Numbered from the stretch's first letter, positions 49,898 through 58,470 are shown. The stretch is 64,000 bases of DNA from Mycolicibacter sinensis (GCF_001667375.1 NZ_LZIN01000096.1:1-64000), one strand, 5' to 3'. The notes: a model not told the origin generated them from the sequence alone. Made by a program: numbers and translations.

Positions 49898-51043
49898 ATG
49901 TCTGGATTCCGCGTGGGCATTCAAGAGGGTATCGTCGCCGCTCGTCCGACGGTCGACGCTTTCACCAGGGCCAACTATCTCGGGGCGGTGGCGAGTCGGG
50001 TCGACTCGTTCTGGGTGCCCGACCACCTCAACGCACTGTTCCCCCGAGCGCTGTGGCAGCCCAAGTACGCCGGCGCCGCCAAGGTCATGCCGTCGGTGGA
50101 CGCCTTTCTGGAACCTTGGACCATGCTCGGGCATATCGCCGCGCGCAACCGGATCGGCCGCTTGAGGCTCGGCACCTCGGTGACCGACACCGGTCGGCGC
50201 AATCCGGCGGTCACCGCGCAGGGCGCCGCGACACTGCATCTGCTCACCCGCGGACGGGCCATCCTGGGCATCGGCACCGGAGAGCGGGAAGGCAATGAGC
50301 CCTACGGCGTGGAGTGGTCCAAGCCGGTCGCCCGGTTCGAGGAGGCGATCGCGACGATCCGCGCGCTGTGGGATTCCCATGGCGAACTGGTCAACCGGGA
50401 TTCACCCCATTTCCCGTTGCGCAACGCGCTCTTCGATCTACCGCCCTACGGCGGCAAGTGGCCGCCGATCTGGATTGCCGCGCACGGGCCTCGCATGCTG
50501 CGCGCCGTCGGTCGCTACGCCGACGGGTTCTATCCCGCCGCGCCGCACCAACCGCAGGAATACGCGCGGCGCCTCGACGTTGTTCGCGCGGCGGCCTCCG
50601 ACGCGGGACGCGACCCCAGGTCGATCGTCCCGGCCCTGTGGATGGGCGTCGTCACGGGCCGCAGCGCCGCGGAGGTCGACCAGGCACTGGAATCCGAAAT
50701 GATCAAAGCATGGGCACTGAACGCAACCGACGAGTTCTTCGCCCAGCACGGCGCGCAGCACCCGTTGGGGATCGGCTTCGGCGGCGGCCAGGACCTGTTG
50801 CCGCACGACTGGGACGAGAATACGGCGCTGTCCTACATCAAGGACATTCCGCGGGAAGTCTTGAGCGAAACGCTGCTCGCCGGCACGCCCGCTGAGATCG
50901 TCGACCGGGTGGCGGAGTGGCGGGACTGCGGGGTGCGCTACATCGTGTTGGCGAACTTCAGTGCGTTCCAACGCAGCCTGCGCAACGGCATGGCCGCCAA
51001 CGTGCCCTTCTTCAAGATCATCAGGGCACTCAAAAGGCTCTGA
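49898..51043 (+). CDS. Luciferase-like F420-dependent oxidoreductase (phthiodiolone ketoreductase-like)
   Basis: A 381-residue LLM-family TIM-barrel protein. GTSVTDTGRRNPAVTAQGAATLHLLTRGRAILGIGTGEREGNEPYG contains the usual F420 phosphate contacts, with PPIWIAAHGPRMLRAVGRYADG later. It is the same length as phthiodiolone dimycocerosate ketoreductase (Rv2951c) and similar in several blocks, but no PDIM genes are near, so its substrate may be another ketone-bearing lipid. It is 45 bp downstream of menC. A 112-bp fragment of a lipoprotein gene begins six bases past its stop. Confidence 0.8.
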   Translation: MSGFRVGIQEGIVAARPTVDAFTRANYLGAVASRVDSFWVPDHLNALFPRALWQPKYAGAAKVMPSVDAFLEPWTMLGHIAARNRIGRLRLGTSVTDTGRRNPAVTAQGAATLHLLTRGRAILGIGTGEREGNEPYGVEWSKPVARFEEAIATIRALWDSHGELVNRDSPHFPLRNALFDLPPYGGKWPPIWIAAHGPRMLRAVGRYADGFYPAAPHQPQEYARRLDVVRAAASDAGRDPRSIVPALWMGVVTGRSAAEVDQALESEMIKAWALNATDEFFAQHGAQHPLGIGFGGGQDLLPHDWDENTALSYIKDIPREVLSETLLAGTPAEIVDRVAEWRDCGVRYIVLANFSAFQRSLRNGMAANVPFFKIIRALKRL

Positions 51044-51046
51044 CGC

Positions 51047-51160
51047 TTACACGCTGGGCAGTCGCGCGTCGATCCCGTTCGCGATCGTGACCGCCTCATC
51101 ACTGACATAGAGTTTGCACGCCAGCACATCGATGGCGACGTTGTTGGCCACGCGCAGCGC
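51047..51160 (-). pseudogene. 3' fragment of a PknH-like lipoprotein gene (copy A)
   Basis: On the minus strand 37 codons plus TAA match the last 37 codons of the gene at 56880-57569. Over 112 aligned bases there are six differences and no gap. All six fall at third codon positions and leave the peptide unchanged (ALRVANNVAIDVLACKLYV and so on). Upstream of 51160 the match ends abruptly. It marks the left edge of an apparent insertion. Confidence 0.85.
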
Positions 51161-51189
51161 AGTCGCCCCGCAGCAGTGGATCGCCGATA

Positions 51190-51933
51190 TCAGAATTGGC
51201 TGGCGCCACCATCGACGTAGATCTCTGAGCCGGTCATGAAGGTGCTGCCGTCGGAGGCCAAAAAGGTGATCACGTTACCGATCTCCTCCGGCTGTGCACG
51301 CCGCTTCATCGGCACTGTGGAGGTCACCGCTGCCAGTGCGTCGTCGGCACCGTCGAAGAGTTCGGCCAGGCCCGGTGTCTCCGTGAGCCCTGGAGCAACG
51401 ACGTTGACGCGGATCTTCCGGTCGACGAGTTCTGCGGCCCAGCTGCGGGCCAGCGACCGGATCGCGGTCTTGGACGCGGCGTAGACGCTGGTGCCGGGCG
51501 ATGCCTTCACATCGCCGGAGGAGCCGCACAGGATGACCGATGCGCCTTCGTTGAGCAGCGGAAGGGCGGCCTGCACCGTGAAAATGATCCCGCCGACGTT
51601 GGTGTTGAACGTCTTGGCGTAGTGCTCCCAGGTGATCTCTTCCAGGACCGCGATCTCGGCGATACCGGCATTGGCGAAGACGATGTCGAGCTTGCGTCCC
51701 GTGGCCTCGATGGTGGATGCGACGCGGCGGAGATCAGACGGCTTGGTCACGTCGGCTCGAATGTAGCTGGCCTGACCGGTTCCGATGCCGGCGACAGCAT
51801 TTTCGAGGGCGTCTTCGCGACGTCCCACGAGGAAGACGTAGGCCCCCTCTTTAGCCAGAGCACGCGCCCCGGAGAGACCTATGCCCGACGTTGCTCCGGT
51901 GACGAGCGCAGTCCTACCTGCCAGGAACGACAT
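51190..51933 (-). CDS. Short-chain dehydrogenase of the inserted module
   Basis: A 247-residue classical SDR: TGATSGIGLSGA cofactor site, NAGI motif (FANAGIAEI), catalytic YAASK and the final EIYVDGGASQF of FabG-like enzymes. A GRREDALENA after the glycine site hints at NADP. It is the third gene of the minus-strand set with the Rieske-ThDP and Rieske genes, so it may oxidise or reduce their product. ATG 51933 has TGGAGG five bases upstream; the longer reading frame is not needed. The 137-bp gap before it shows nothing else. Confidence 0.85.
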   Translation of the reverse strand: MSFLAGRTALVTGATSGIGLSGARALAKEGAYVFLVGRREDALENAVAGIGTGQASYIRADVTKPSDLRRVASTIEATGRKLDIVFANAGIAEIAVLEEITWEHYAKTFNTNVGGIIFTVQAALPLLNEGASVILCGSSGDVKASPGTSVYAASKTAIRSLARSWAAELVDRKIRVNVVAPGLTETPGLAELFDGADDALAAVTSTVPMKRRAQPEEIGNVITFLASDGSTFMTGSEIYVDGGASQF

Positions 51934-52070
51934 GCGAACCTCCAGGCTTTGTACCGTTCGGTTGCCCGCTGTTCGGGTATTGCCGGTTACGTTCTCGGGT
52001 GGCACTCATGGTCCGATCCTTCCCTTGGGGTCTGAGGAGTCGCGCATGTCATCGACAAGTGCTGCGTCCG

Positions 52071-54050
52071 CTAATGGGCACTGGGATGGGCAAGAATCTC
52101 GACCAGTGCTGGCCCGCGGTGGTTGAAGGCTTCCGCGATCGCTGCATTCAACTCGGCGGGATCGGTGACCCGCCTGCCGTAGGCGCCGCAGCTTCGGGCG
52201 TAAGCGGCGAAGTCGGGGTTGTGCAGCGATGTCTGCCAGACCTCGTATTCGGAGGCCCGCTGCTCCTGGCTGATCTTGGCGAGTTCGGCGTTGTTGAGCA
52301 GAATATGGGTGATATCCATGTCGTATTTCACTGCGGTGGTGATCTCGGCGAGGTATTGCCCGAATCCCCCGTCGCCGGTGACGGCGACAATCGGTCGGTC
52401 GGGGGCTGCGGCCCAGGCACCCATGGCGGCAGGAAATCCGAAGCCGATCGAGCCGAGATACCCGGACATTAGGACAGACTGCTCTTTGGCTTCGAAATAT
52501 CGACCGAACGAGTACGCATGGTTGCCCACGTCAACGGCGAGAACGGCGTTCGCCGGAACCAGGTGGTTTAGCTCTTGAAAGATCGTTGCGGGAGCCACCC
52601 CCTCATCGGGGTTCTTCGCGGCCCGGCGGGTCTTATCCGCCCGCCACACCGACCAGCGTTGAGCGACTTCTGGACGCTGGTCGACCAGTGCCGGATGGAG
52701 GCGCACATGTTCCCACAAGGCGGAGGCAGTCACCCCCACGTCGCCGAGCACGGGAACCGCCACGGGTCCGAAACGACCGAGGGCCAGCGGGTCGGTATCG
52801 ACTTGGATGGTTGGCTTGTAAGGGGAAATGCCGGTGTGGTTGGAGAAAGACGCGCCGAATACCAGCAGCAGATCGGCCTTGTTCATCATCCACGAGGCGA
52901 CCGGCGTGCCGGAACGGCCCAGCACACCGCAGGCCAGGGGATGTGCGTCGGAGATTTGGCCCTTCGCCTTGAACGTGGTCAACACTGGCGCGTGCAGGCG
53001 TTCGGCCAGTGCAACAACGCCCGGCATGTCGAACTTCGAGCCGGCACCGACCACGATCACCGGTCGGGTGGCGCCCTCTATCGCGTCGAGGGCCTGCGCG
53101 AGTGGTACGGCGGGGGGCGCCACCCGGAGGTCGGGCATCCGACCCTCCGGCCCCAAGGACCGAACGTTGGGGGCCGCGATAACTTGCACCTCGTCCGGCA
53201 CGACCAGGTGGCCGACACCGCGTTCGAGGATCGCGTGTTTGAGCGCCAGAGTCATCAACTCCGCGTGATCGGAGTTGGCCCGCACCATCGTTGAATAGAC
53301 GGCAACGTCGGCGAATGCCGCAAGCAGGTCGATGTCTTGAAAGGCGCCCTTGCCCGCGACCGACGAGTCGACGTTTCCGGATAGCGCGAGCACCGGGGCA
53401 CGGTCGGATCGTGCGTCGTAGAGCCCGGTCAGCAGGTTCGTCGAACCCGGGCCGGCGATACCGAAGCATGCCGCGGGCCGGCCGGTGAGTTTCCCGTAGG
53501 CGGCGGCGGCGAAGGCCGCTGCTCCTTCGTGCCGGATGCCGAAGTACCGGATTTTCCCCGCGGTTTCTGCACGGTGCAACGCCTCGGCAATGCCAAGGTT
53601 GGAATGACCGACCATGCCGAAAACCGTGTCCACGCCCCAATTGGTCATCGTCTCGACCAGCACATCGCTGATCGTCCGATTGGGTGGGCTGGGTTCGGGA
53701 ATCCCGACGTAGACGCCGTCGTCGCGTGCTTCGACCGGGTAGGTGGGGACATCGAAATCCGGTCCGCCTGCGGCCATACCGGTGAAGGGGTCGAAATCGA
53801 AGCCATGCCATGGACAACGGATTTTGTCGTTCTCCACCGTTCCTTGCCCGAGCGGTCCGCCCTGATGCGGGCAACGGTTGTCGATAGCGCCGTACCGACC
53901 GTGCAGCTTGGTCAGGGCGACGGTCTTCAGGCCCGCCGGGCAGGCCGTGACTTCGCCCTCGTCAAGGCCGTCGGACTCGGCGACCTTGTGCCAGCGCACT
54001 TCCCGTTGCTGATCATCGGCCCCGGCGGGCGAGGTTTTTTCAACAGTCAC
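52071..54050 (-). CDS. Fusion of a Rieske ferredoxin domain with a ThDP-dependent decarboxylase/oxidase
   Basis: A 659-residue two-domain protein. Residues 15-115 are a Rieske [2Fe-2S] domain with CPHQGG and CPWHGF. Residues 128-659 are an acetolactate synthase/pyruvate oxidase-like ThDP enzyme: RHEGAAAFAAAAYGKLTG holds the catalytic Glu, the middle domain follows, and VTGDGGFGQYLAE...LLNN is the ThDP-Mg site. The likely chemistry is 2-oxo acid decarboxylation with electrons passed to the iron-sulfur centre. The GTG start lies inside the end of the upstream Rieske gene (11-bp overlap). Substrate unknown. Confidence 0.87.
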   Translation of the reverse strand: MTVEKTSPAGADDQQREVRWHKVAESDGLDEGEVTACPAGLKTVALTKLHGRYGAIDNRCPHQGGPLGQGTVENDKIRCPWHGFDFDPFTGMAAGGPDFDVPTYPVEARDDGVYVGIPEPSPPNRTISDVLVETMTNWGVDTVFGMVGHSNLGIAEALHRAETAGKIRYFGIRHEGAAAFAAAAYGKLTGRPAACFGIAGPGSTNLLTGLYDARSDRAPVLALSGNVDSSVAGKGAFQDIDLLAAFADVAVYSTMVRANSDHAELMTLALKHAILERGVGHLVVPDEVQVIAAPNVRSLGPEGRMPDLRVAPPAVPLAQALDAIEGATRPVIVVGAGSKFDMPGVVALAERLHAPVLTTFKAKGQISDAHPLACGVLGRSGTPVASWMMNKADLLLVFGASFSNHTGISPYKPTIQVDTDPLALGRFGPVAVPVLGDVGVTASALWEHVRLHPALVDQRPEVAQRWSVWRADKTRRAAKNPDEGVAPATIFQELNHLVPANAVLAVDVGNHAYSFGRYFEAKEQSVLMSGYLGSIGFGFPAAMGAWAAAPDRPIVAVTGDGGFGQYLAEITTAVKYDMDITHILLNNAELAKISQEQRASEYEVWQTSLHNPDFAAYARSCGAYGRRVTDPAELNAAIAEAFNHRGPALVEILAHPSAH

Positions 54051-54522
54051 AGTGGTTCAACTCCTGCGTAGGGGACCCCGCTGAGGTAGGCGAAGTGTGT
54101 GTGACGAAGGGTTCCTCGGCGGTGTCCGCCGGCTTGATCCACGCGCCCTGGTAGCCGTCGTCGTCATAGGTTTGTGAATTGGCTTCGGCGAACTCGGTCA
54201 GCGTGGACCTGTCGACATACACCGAGTCATCGGATACCCAGGCCGGAAACTTCGTCAGGGCGACCGATGGGTTGACCGGTGAGACGCCGGTGTCGACGGC
54301 GTAGCGCCAGCCGTGAACCGTGCACACCAGAACGTCTCCGTCGACATGCCCGTCGGCCATGAGGGCCCCGCGATGAGCGCAGCGCCCGTAAAGCGCGGAG
54401 ACGTCGTTGCCGCGGAGGATCAGGACAAGGTCCACGCCGGACACTTTCGCGGCGAATGGCTCGCGCTCAGCCAGGTCTGAAAGCGATGCCACTCGCAGGC
54501 CGGTTGTCGACTCGGGCGTCAT
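54040..54522 (-). CDS. Rieske-type [2Fe-2S] ferredoxin with acidic C-terminal tail
   Basis: A 160-residue protein. The Rieske ligands are in CAHRGA and CTVHGW at about residues 48 and 67. After the domain a tail of about 50 residues is acidic (FAEANSQTYDDDGY, TAEEPF) and ends in HCDC. It is the first gene of the minus-strand operon and overlaps the fusion enzyme. It may pass electrons to or from the fused Rieske domain. ATG 54522 has AGGAG 11 bases upstream, somewhat far. Its promoter region carries two TetR-like palindromes. Confidence 0.83.
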   Translation of the reverse strand: MTPESTTGLRVASLSDLAEREPFAAKVSGVDLVLILRGNDVSALYGRCAHRGALMADGHVDGDVLVCTVHGWRYAVDTGVSPVNPSVALTKFPAWVSDDSVYVDRSTLTEFAEANSQTYDDDGYQGAWIKPADTAEEPFVTHTSPTSAGSPTQELNHCDC

Positions 54523-54597
54523 GATCGTGGCTGCTCCTAGTAGGTGACTGATCAAAAGTGCTTCTGTTTCAACCCGGCTAAGGTTCTACCTGACGAT

Positions 54598-54639
54598 ACG
54601 GAACGGTCCGTCTCGTGTCAAGACGGACCGGTCCGTCTT
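54598..54639. promoter_or_regulatory. Two palindromic TetR-type operators
   Basis: A perfect 20-bp palindrome, AAGACGGACCGGTCCGTCTT, spans 54620-54639. A second site with one mismatch, ACGGAACGGTCCGT, spans 54598-54611; the centres are 25 bp apart. Both lie between the divergent Rieske and tetR genes, so one repressor could control both directions. Confidence 0.8.
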
Positions 54640-54660
54640 GTTGTATGCGTCGGACCCCAT

Positions 54661-54666
54661 TAGTGT
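54661..54666 (+). promoter_or_regulatory. -10 hexamer TAGTGT for tetR
   Basis: TAGTGT is followed by six bases and ATG 54673, giving a leaderless start. The perfect palindrome at 54620-54639 overlaps the expected -35 region. Confidence 0.5.
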
Positions 54667-54672
54667 TCTGGC

Positions 54673-55257
54673 ATGCGCGCAAGCCCCCGAGACCCCAGCC
54701 GGCGCAACGAACACTCGCGTCTTGCCATCCTCGAGGCGTCGATTTCCTTGATCGGCGAGCTAGGGTACGACAACGTTTCGATCGAGGCGATTGCCAGGCG
54801 GGCCGGCGTGGGCAAGCAAACGATCTACCGCTGGTGGCCCTCCAAAGGTGCGGTGGTGCTTGAAGCCGCTACCCAGAGTCTTGATCCCGTAGTCGCGTTT
54901 CCAGACACCGGGGACCTAGAGGCTGACCTGCGGGTTCAGCTGACTGGGATCCTGGAGGTCGTCACGACCACGGGTTTCGGAGCGGCATATCGAGGTGTGG
55001 TCGCCGCCGGCCAGTCCGACCCTGGCCTGTTGCGTGCCGTCTTCGACCAGATCATCGAACCCAACGTCACGGCGTTCGGCGCGCGGGCCGCCCTGGCTCA
55101 GGAGCGTGGCGAGATACGCGCCGACGCTGACGTGGGAACTCTGCGCGATGTGCTTTACGGGGTCATCGAGTACCGGATGTTTCACGCGATGCCGATCGAA
55201 CCCAGATACATCGACGCAGTTCTGGAGATTGCGTTCCAAGGAATCAAACCGGGGTGA
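54673..55257 (+). CDS. TetR-family repressor of the inserted module
   Basis: A 194-residue regulator. The N-terminal helix-turn-helix is clear (AILEASISLIGELGYDNVSIEAIARRAGVGKQTIYRWWPSKG). The ligand domain matches the TetR C-terminal group often written TetR_C_16/AcrR-like. It is divergent from the Rieske operon, with two palindromes between, and probably represses both. Its TGA overlaps the GTG of the hydrolase gene, so repressor and hydrolase are made together. The inducer is probably a substrate of the module. Confidence 0.88.
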   Translation: MRASPRDPSRRNEHSRLAILEASISLIGELGYDNVSIEAIARRAGVGKQTIYRWWPSKGAVVLEAATQSLDPVVAFPDTGDLEADLRVQLTGILEVVTTTGFGAAYRGVVAAGQSDPGLLRAVFDQIIEPNVTAFGARAALAQERGEIRADADVGTLRDVLYGVIEYRMFHAMPIEPRYIDAVLEIAFQGIKPG

Positions 55258-56807
55258 AGATCCACAGTTGTTCACGTACTCTCGCTGCCCTCACGGTTCT
55301 CACCTCGGCCATGACGTTGGCGGCCTGCGCTTCAGACGCCCCGGCAACAACGCCCTCATCATCCGGCCTGGATCGGTTCTACTCTCAGCAGATCGCCTGG
55401 GAGGCCTGCGAGCGTTATGCCAACACCTCGATCGAGAGTGCCGTCTTTGCCCGGACGCCGACTATTGAGTGTGGACGCTTGGAAGTGCCACTGGATTATC
55501 GGGATCCGGACGGCAGGACAGCCCGCCTCGCCGTCGCGCGAGTGCCCGCGCGAGGCCGGCCCGTCGGCTCGTTGGTGATAAACCCCGGCGGGCCCGGCGG
55601 CTCCGGGTTGTTCGCCACCGCGGCGATGGCGATGTCGCTCCCGGACGCTCGGCTGACCGAAAGTTTTGACCTTGTCGGTTTCGACCCGCGCGGCGTGGGT
55701 AGCTCGGACCCTGCCATCGAGTGCTTCACCGATGCCGAGGCAGATCGTGGCGAGTTCCTGTTGAGCACGCAGGGCACCACTGTGCAATGGACAGAACAGG
55801 ACACGAAAGACATTCTCGATCGGTGCGCCGAGCGCTCGGGTGGCGTCGACGTACTGACCAGTGTCGGCACCCACAATGCAGCGCGTGACATAGACGTACT
55901 GCGGGCCGTGCTCGGCGATGAACAGCTCACCTTCCTGGGGCAGAGTTACGGGACGCGACTGGGCGCCGTCTACGCCGAGCAGTTCCCCCAGAACGTGCGC
56001 GCGATGCTGCTCGACGGCGCCATCGATCCGAATCAGGGCACCGTCCCGCGCCGGGTCGGTGCGTACGCAGGGTTCCAGCGCTCTTTCGAGCAGATGGCCG
56101 CGTTCTGTGCCACGCAGGTCGACTGTCCACTGGGCGACGACCCGGCCAGGGCTACCGAGGTGTTTCACCAGATCGTGCGCCCGCTCTACGGTAGGACGGT
56201 GCCGGCGTTGAACTCCGATCTAGGGTTCGACGAAGCGATCGGCGGAGTGATCTCCGGTCTCTACAGCCAAGCGGCTTGGCCCCGAATCATCACTGGGATA
56301 ACGCAGTTGCAACAGGGGCGTGGCGACGAACTGCTACAGCTCAACTATGACTTCTCGCTGCGCGACGCCGAGGGGCGTTGGCCCAATTTCGCCGAGGCGC
56401 TCTACGCGATCAATTGCATGGATGAAGAACGGCTCAGCGAGAAGGAGGGTAATGCGTTGCGTGCCCGCATATTCGACGCTGCACCCTTCATGGACCCCGG
56501 AGTCGCTCTTACCGGCGCCCGCGACGGTTGCGAACAGTGGCCGACGGAGCCGACGCTTGGCATCCCGTACGCGGACGACATCGTGGGACTACCGCCCACG
56601 CTGGTCGTGTCGATCACCGGTGATCCCACCACACCACATGCCGGCGGCGTCAAGCTGGCAGCGAGGCTCGGCAGTGCCTTGCTCACGGTGGAAGGGGAAG
56701 GACACACCATCGTCATGGCCGGAACCAACCAGTGCGTCAACGAGATAGCCGCCGATTACCTGATCGAACTCAAGTTGCCGCCGTTAGGTGCGTCATGCAA
56801 GCTGTGA
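55254..56807 (+). CDS. Exported tripeptidyl-aminopeptidase-like hydrolase (Hip1/CaeA-like lipoprotein)
   Basis: A 517-residue alpha/beta hydrolase. A lipoprotein signal ends in the lipobox LAACA, so it should be anchored outside the membrane. VINPGGPGGSG is the oxyanion region, the nucleophile is in GQSYGTRLG, and the C-terminal TAP-like part holds SITGDPTTPHAGG (Asp) and GEGHTIVMA (His). It has the size and layout of Hip1 (Rv2224c, 520 aa) and Rv2223c. Substrate could be a peptide or an ester activated outside the cell for the module. The GTG overlaps the tetR stop. Confidence 0.85.
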   Translation: MKIHSCSRTLAALTVLTSAMTLAACASDAPATTPSSSGLDRFYSQQIAWEACERYANTSIESAVFARTPTIECGRLEVPLDYRDPDGRTARLAVARVPARGRPVGSLVINPGGPGGSGLFATAAMAMSLPDARLTESFDLVGFDPRGVGSSDPAIECFTDAEADRGEFLLSTQGTTVQWTEQDTKDILDRCAERSGGVDVLTSVGTHNAARDIDVLRAVLGDEQLTFLGQSYGTRLGAVYAEQFPQNVRAMLLDGAIDPNQGTVPRRVGAYAGFQRSFEQMAAFCATQVDCPLGDDPARATEVFHQIVRPLYGRTVPALNSDLGFDEAIGGVISGLYSQAAWPRIITGITQLQQGRGDELLQLNYDFSLRDAEGRWPNFAEALYAINCMDEERLSEKEGNALRARIFDAAPFMDPGVALTGARDGCEQWPTEPTLGIPYADDIVGLPPTLVVSITGDPTTPHAGGVKLAARLGSALLTVEGEGHTIVMAGTNQCVNEIAADYLIELKLPPLGASCKL

Positions 56808-56879
56808 CGCTGCCGGCGAACTGAGCCAAACGAGGCACCTGCATCGACACGGTCGTGACCTGCACCGCCATGCGCGGTG

Positions 56880-57569
56880 TCACACGCTGGGCAGTCGCGC
56901 GTCGATCCCGTTCGCGATCGTGACGGCCTCGTCACTGACGTAGAGCTTGCACGCCAGTACATCGATGGCGACGTTGTTGGCCACCCGCAGCGCCCGCTGG
57001 CAGGACCAGCCCGCCGTGTTGTCCTGGTGCTGGGTCATCCAGAGCGTGGAATCGATGTCGGAGACCGTGTCGAACGTCCACGGCGTATCGCGGTAGCCGT
57101 CCTTGGTGGTCGTGAAAGACCGCTCACCGCAGGGGGACCAGCGCCGCGCGGTCGTGTCGAAGAAGCTCTGGGCATCGCCGCGGTTGACGAACGTCGTCGC
57201 CGCCTGAATGACGAAGTGGTCCAATGCGGTTTCGGACAGGGTCTGGACGACCGTGGCGGTCCAATTGGTGTCGGCGTAGACCGACTGCTCCACGGGCATC
57301 CAGGCGGCCATGCACTCGTGGTCAGGAAATTGCCGGGCGGAGTCGAACATTCGCGAGCGCGAGTCTTGCACCCGCATCCCGGAGGCGCCCATGATGTCGC
57401 TGACGGTGGAGGCCTCCAACAGCAGATCGGCCAGCATCGACGCTGCGACCGGCCGGGGCCCGTTGTGGTCGGCCGGCACCGCCAGGCCGCCGGTCACCCT
57501 CGAACATCCGGCCAGCACGGCGCAGGCCAGCACCAACGTGCAAGCCACCCCTGCGGTCCGTCCCCGCAT
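56880..57569 (-). CDS. Lipoprotein with PknH-like extracellular sensor domain
   Basis: A 229-residue lipoprotein. The lipobox is LAGCS after a hydrophobic signal. The mature part resembles the PknH_C-type extracytoplasmic domain found in PknH and several Lpp lipoproteins, with conserved cysteines in DHECMAAW, RRWSPCGERS, GWSCQRAL and VLACKLYV that pair in homologues. Probable ligand binding at the cell surface. ATG 57569 starts the signal peptide; GTG 57572 is also possible. Its last 112 bp are repeated at 51049-51160. It is divergent from bpoC by 70 bp. Confidence 0.82.
   Translation of the reverse strand: MRGRTAGVACTLVLACAVLAGCSRVTGGLAVPADHNGPRPVAASMLADLLLEASTVSDIMGASGMRVQDSRSRMFDSARQFPDHECMAAWMPVEQSVYADTNWTATVVQTLSETALDHFVIQAATTFVNRGDAQSFFDTTARRWSPCGERSFTTTKDGYRDTPWTFDTVSDIDSTLWMTQHQDNTAGWSCQRALRVANNVAIDVLACKLYVSDEAVTIANGIDARLPSV
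56882..56993 (-). repeat. 112-bp direct repeat (copy B), right edge of the inserted module
   Basis: Matches 51049-51160 at 106 of 112 positions, same orientation, no gaps. It forms the 3' end of the intact lipoprotein gene. The two copies enclose about 5.7 kb with five genes. Confidence 0.88.
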
Positions 57570-57626
57570 CACCGTCCCCAGCTGCGCAGTTGCGATGCTG
57601 ACACCATAGGGCGTTGGCGGGTCGCG

Positions 57627-57632
57627 TACCTT
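57627..57632 (+). promoter_or_regulatory. -10 hexamer TACCTT for bpoC
   Basis: TACCTT is followed by seven bases and GTG 57640, the leaderless spacing. Confidence 0.45.
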
Positions 57633-57639
57633 CAAACCC

Positions 57640-58470
57640 GTGACCAACCTTGCTTACGACGACCGTAATCAGGATGGCGATCCGGTTTTGTTCATCGCAG
57701 GGCGTGGCGGGGCGGGCCGCGGCTGGCATCTGCACCAGGTACGCGACTTCCAGCTCGCCCGCTACCGCCCGATCACCTTCGACAACCGTGGTATCGGCGC
57801 CACGGAGAATGCCTCCGGGTTCACCACCGAAACAATGGTGGCCGACACCGCGCAATTGATCGAAACCTTGGGCGTCGGCCCGGTGCGGATCGTCGCGGTG
57901 TCGATGGGTGCCTTCATCGCCCAGGAACTGATGTTGGCGCGGCCCGAGCTGGTGCGCTCAGCGGTGCTGATGGCCACCCGCGGGCGCCATGACTGCGCGC
58001 GCGACTTCTTCTACCAGGCCGAAGTGAAGCTGGCCGAGTCCGGCCTCGACCTTCCTGCTGAATACGAAGCCAAAGTGCGCCTGCTGGAAAGCTTTTCGCC
58101 GAAAACACTCAGCGACGACGCGGCGATCAAGGACTGGATCGCCATGTTCACCATGTGGCCGGTCAAGAACACCCCGGGGCTGCGTCGCCAGCTCGATGTG
58201 GCGCCGCTGACCAACCGGCTTCCCGCCTACGCCAACATCACCCAGCCGGTGCTGGTGATCGGGTTCGGCGACGACGTCGTCATCCCCCCGCACCTGAGCC
58301 GCGAGGTCGCCGACGCGATTCCGGGCGCGCGGTACCTGGAGATCCCCGACGCCGGCCACCTGGGGTTCATCGAGAAACCCGAGGCGGTCAACAAGGCCGC
58401 GCTGGAGTTCCTCGCCGAGGTCGACGGCAAGCCGTTCCGCTGGACGCCTCCGCCGCCGGCACACGACTAA
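57640..58470 (+). CDS. bpoC: Alpha/beta hydrolase BpoC (Rv0554-like)
   Basis: A 276-residue alpha/beta hydrolase. The nucleophile is in AVSMGAFIAQ, the acid near GFGDDVVIPP and the His in DAGHLGFIE. The label 'peroxidase' comes from similarity to non-haem haloperoxidases, whose true activity is hydrolysis. Standing between menC and menD, where MenH sits in other bacteria, it may supply the SHCHC synthase step; this is inference. Rv0554 is 262 aa. Its TAA forms part of the menD -10 element. Confidence 0.87.
   Translation: MTNLAYDDRNQDGDPVLFIAGRGGAGRGWHLHQVRDFQLARYRPITFDNRGIGATENASGFTTETMVADTAQLIETLGVGPVRIVAVSMGAFIAQELMLARPELVRSAVLMATRGRHDCARDFFYQAEVKLAESGLDLPAEYEAKVRLLESFSPKTLSDDAAIKDWIAMFTMWPVKNTPGLRRQLDVAPLTNRLPAYANITQPVLVIGFGDDVVIPPHLSREVADAIPGARYLEIPDAGHLGFIEKPEAVNKAALEFLAEVDGKPFRWTPPPPAHD

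Noticed and set aside
51163..56880. The five-gene module as a phage or integrative element
   Set aside because: No integrase, excisionase, transposase or tRNA gene was found. The edges are lipoprotein-gene repeats, which point to homologous recombination instead.
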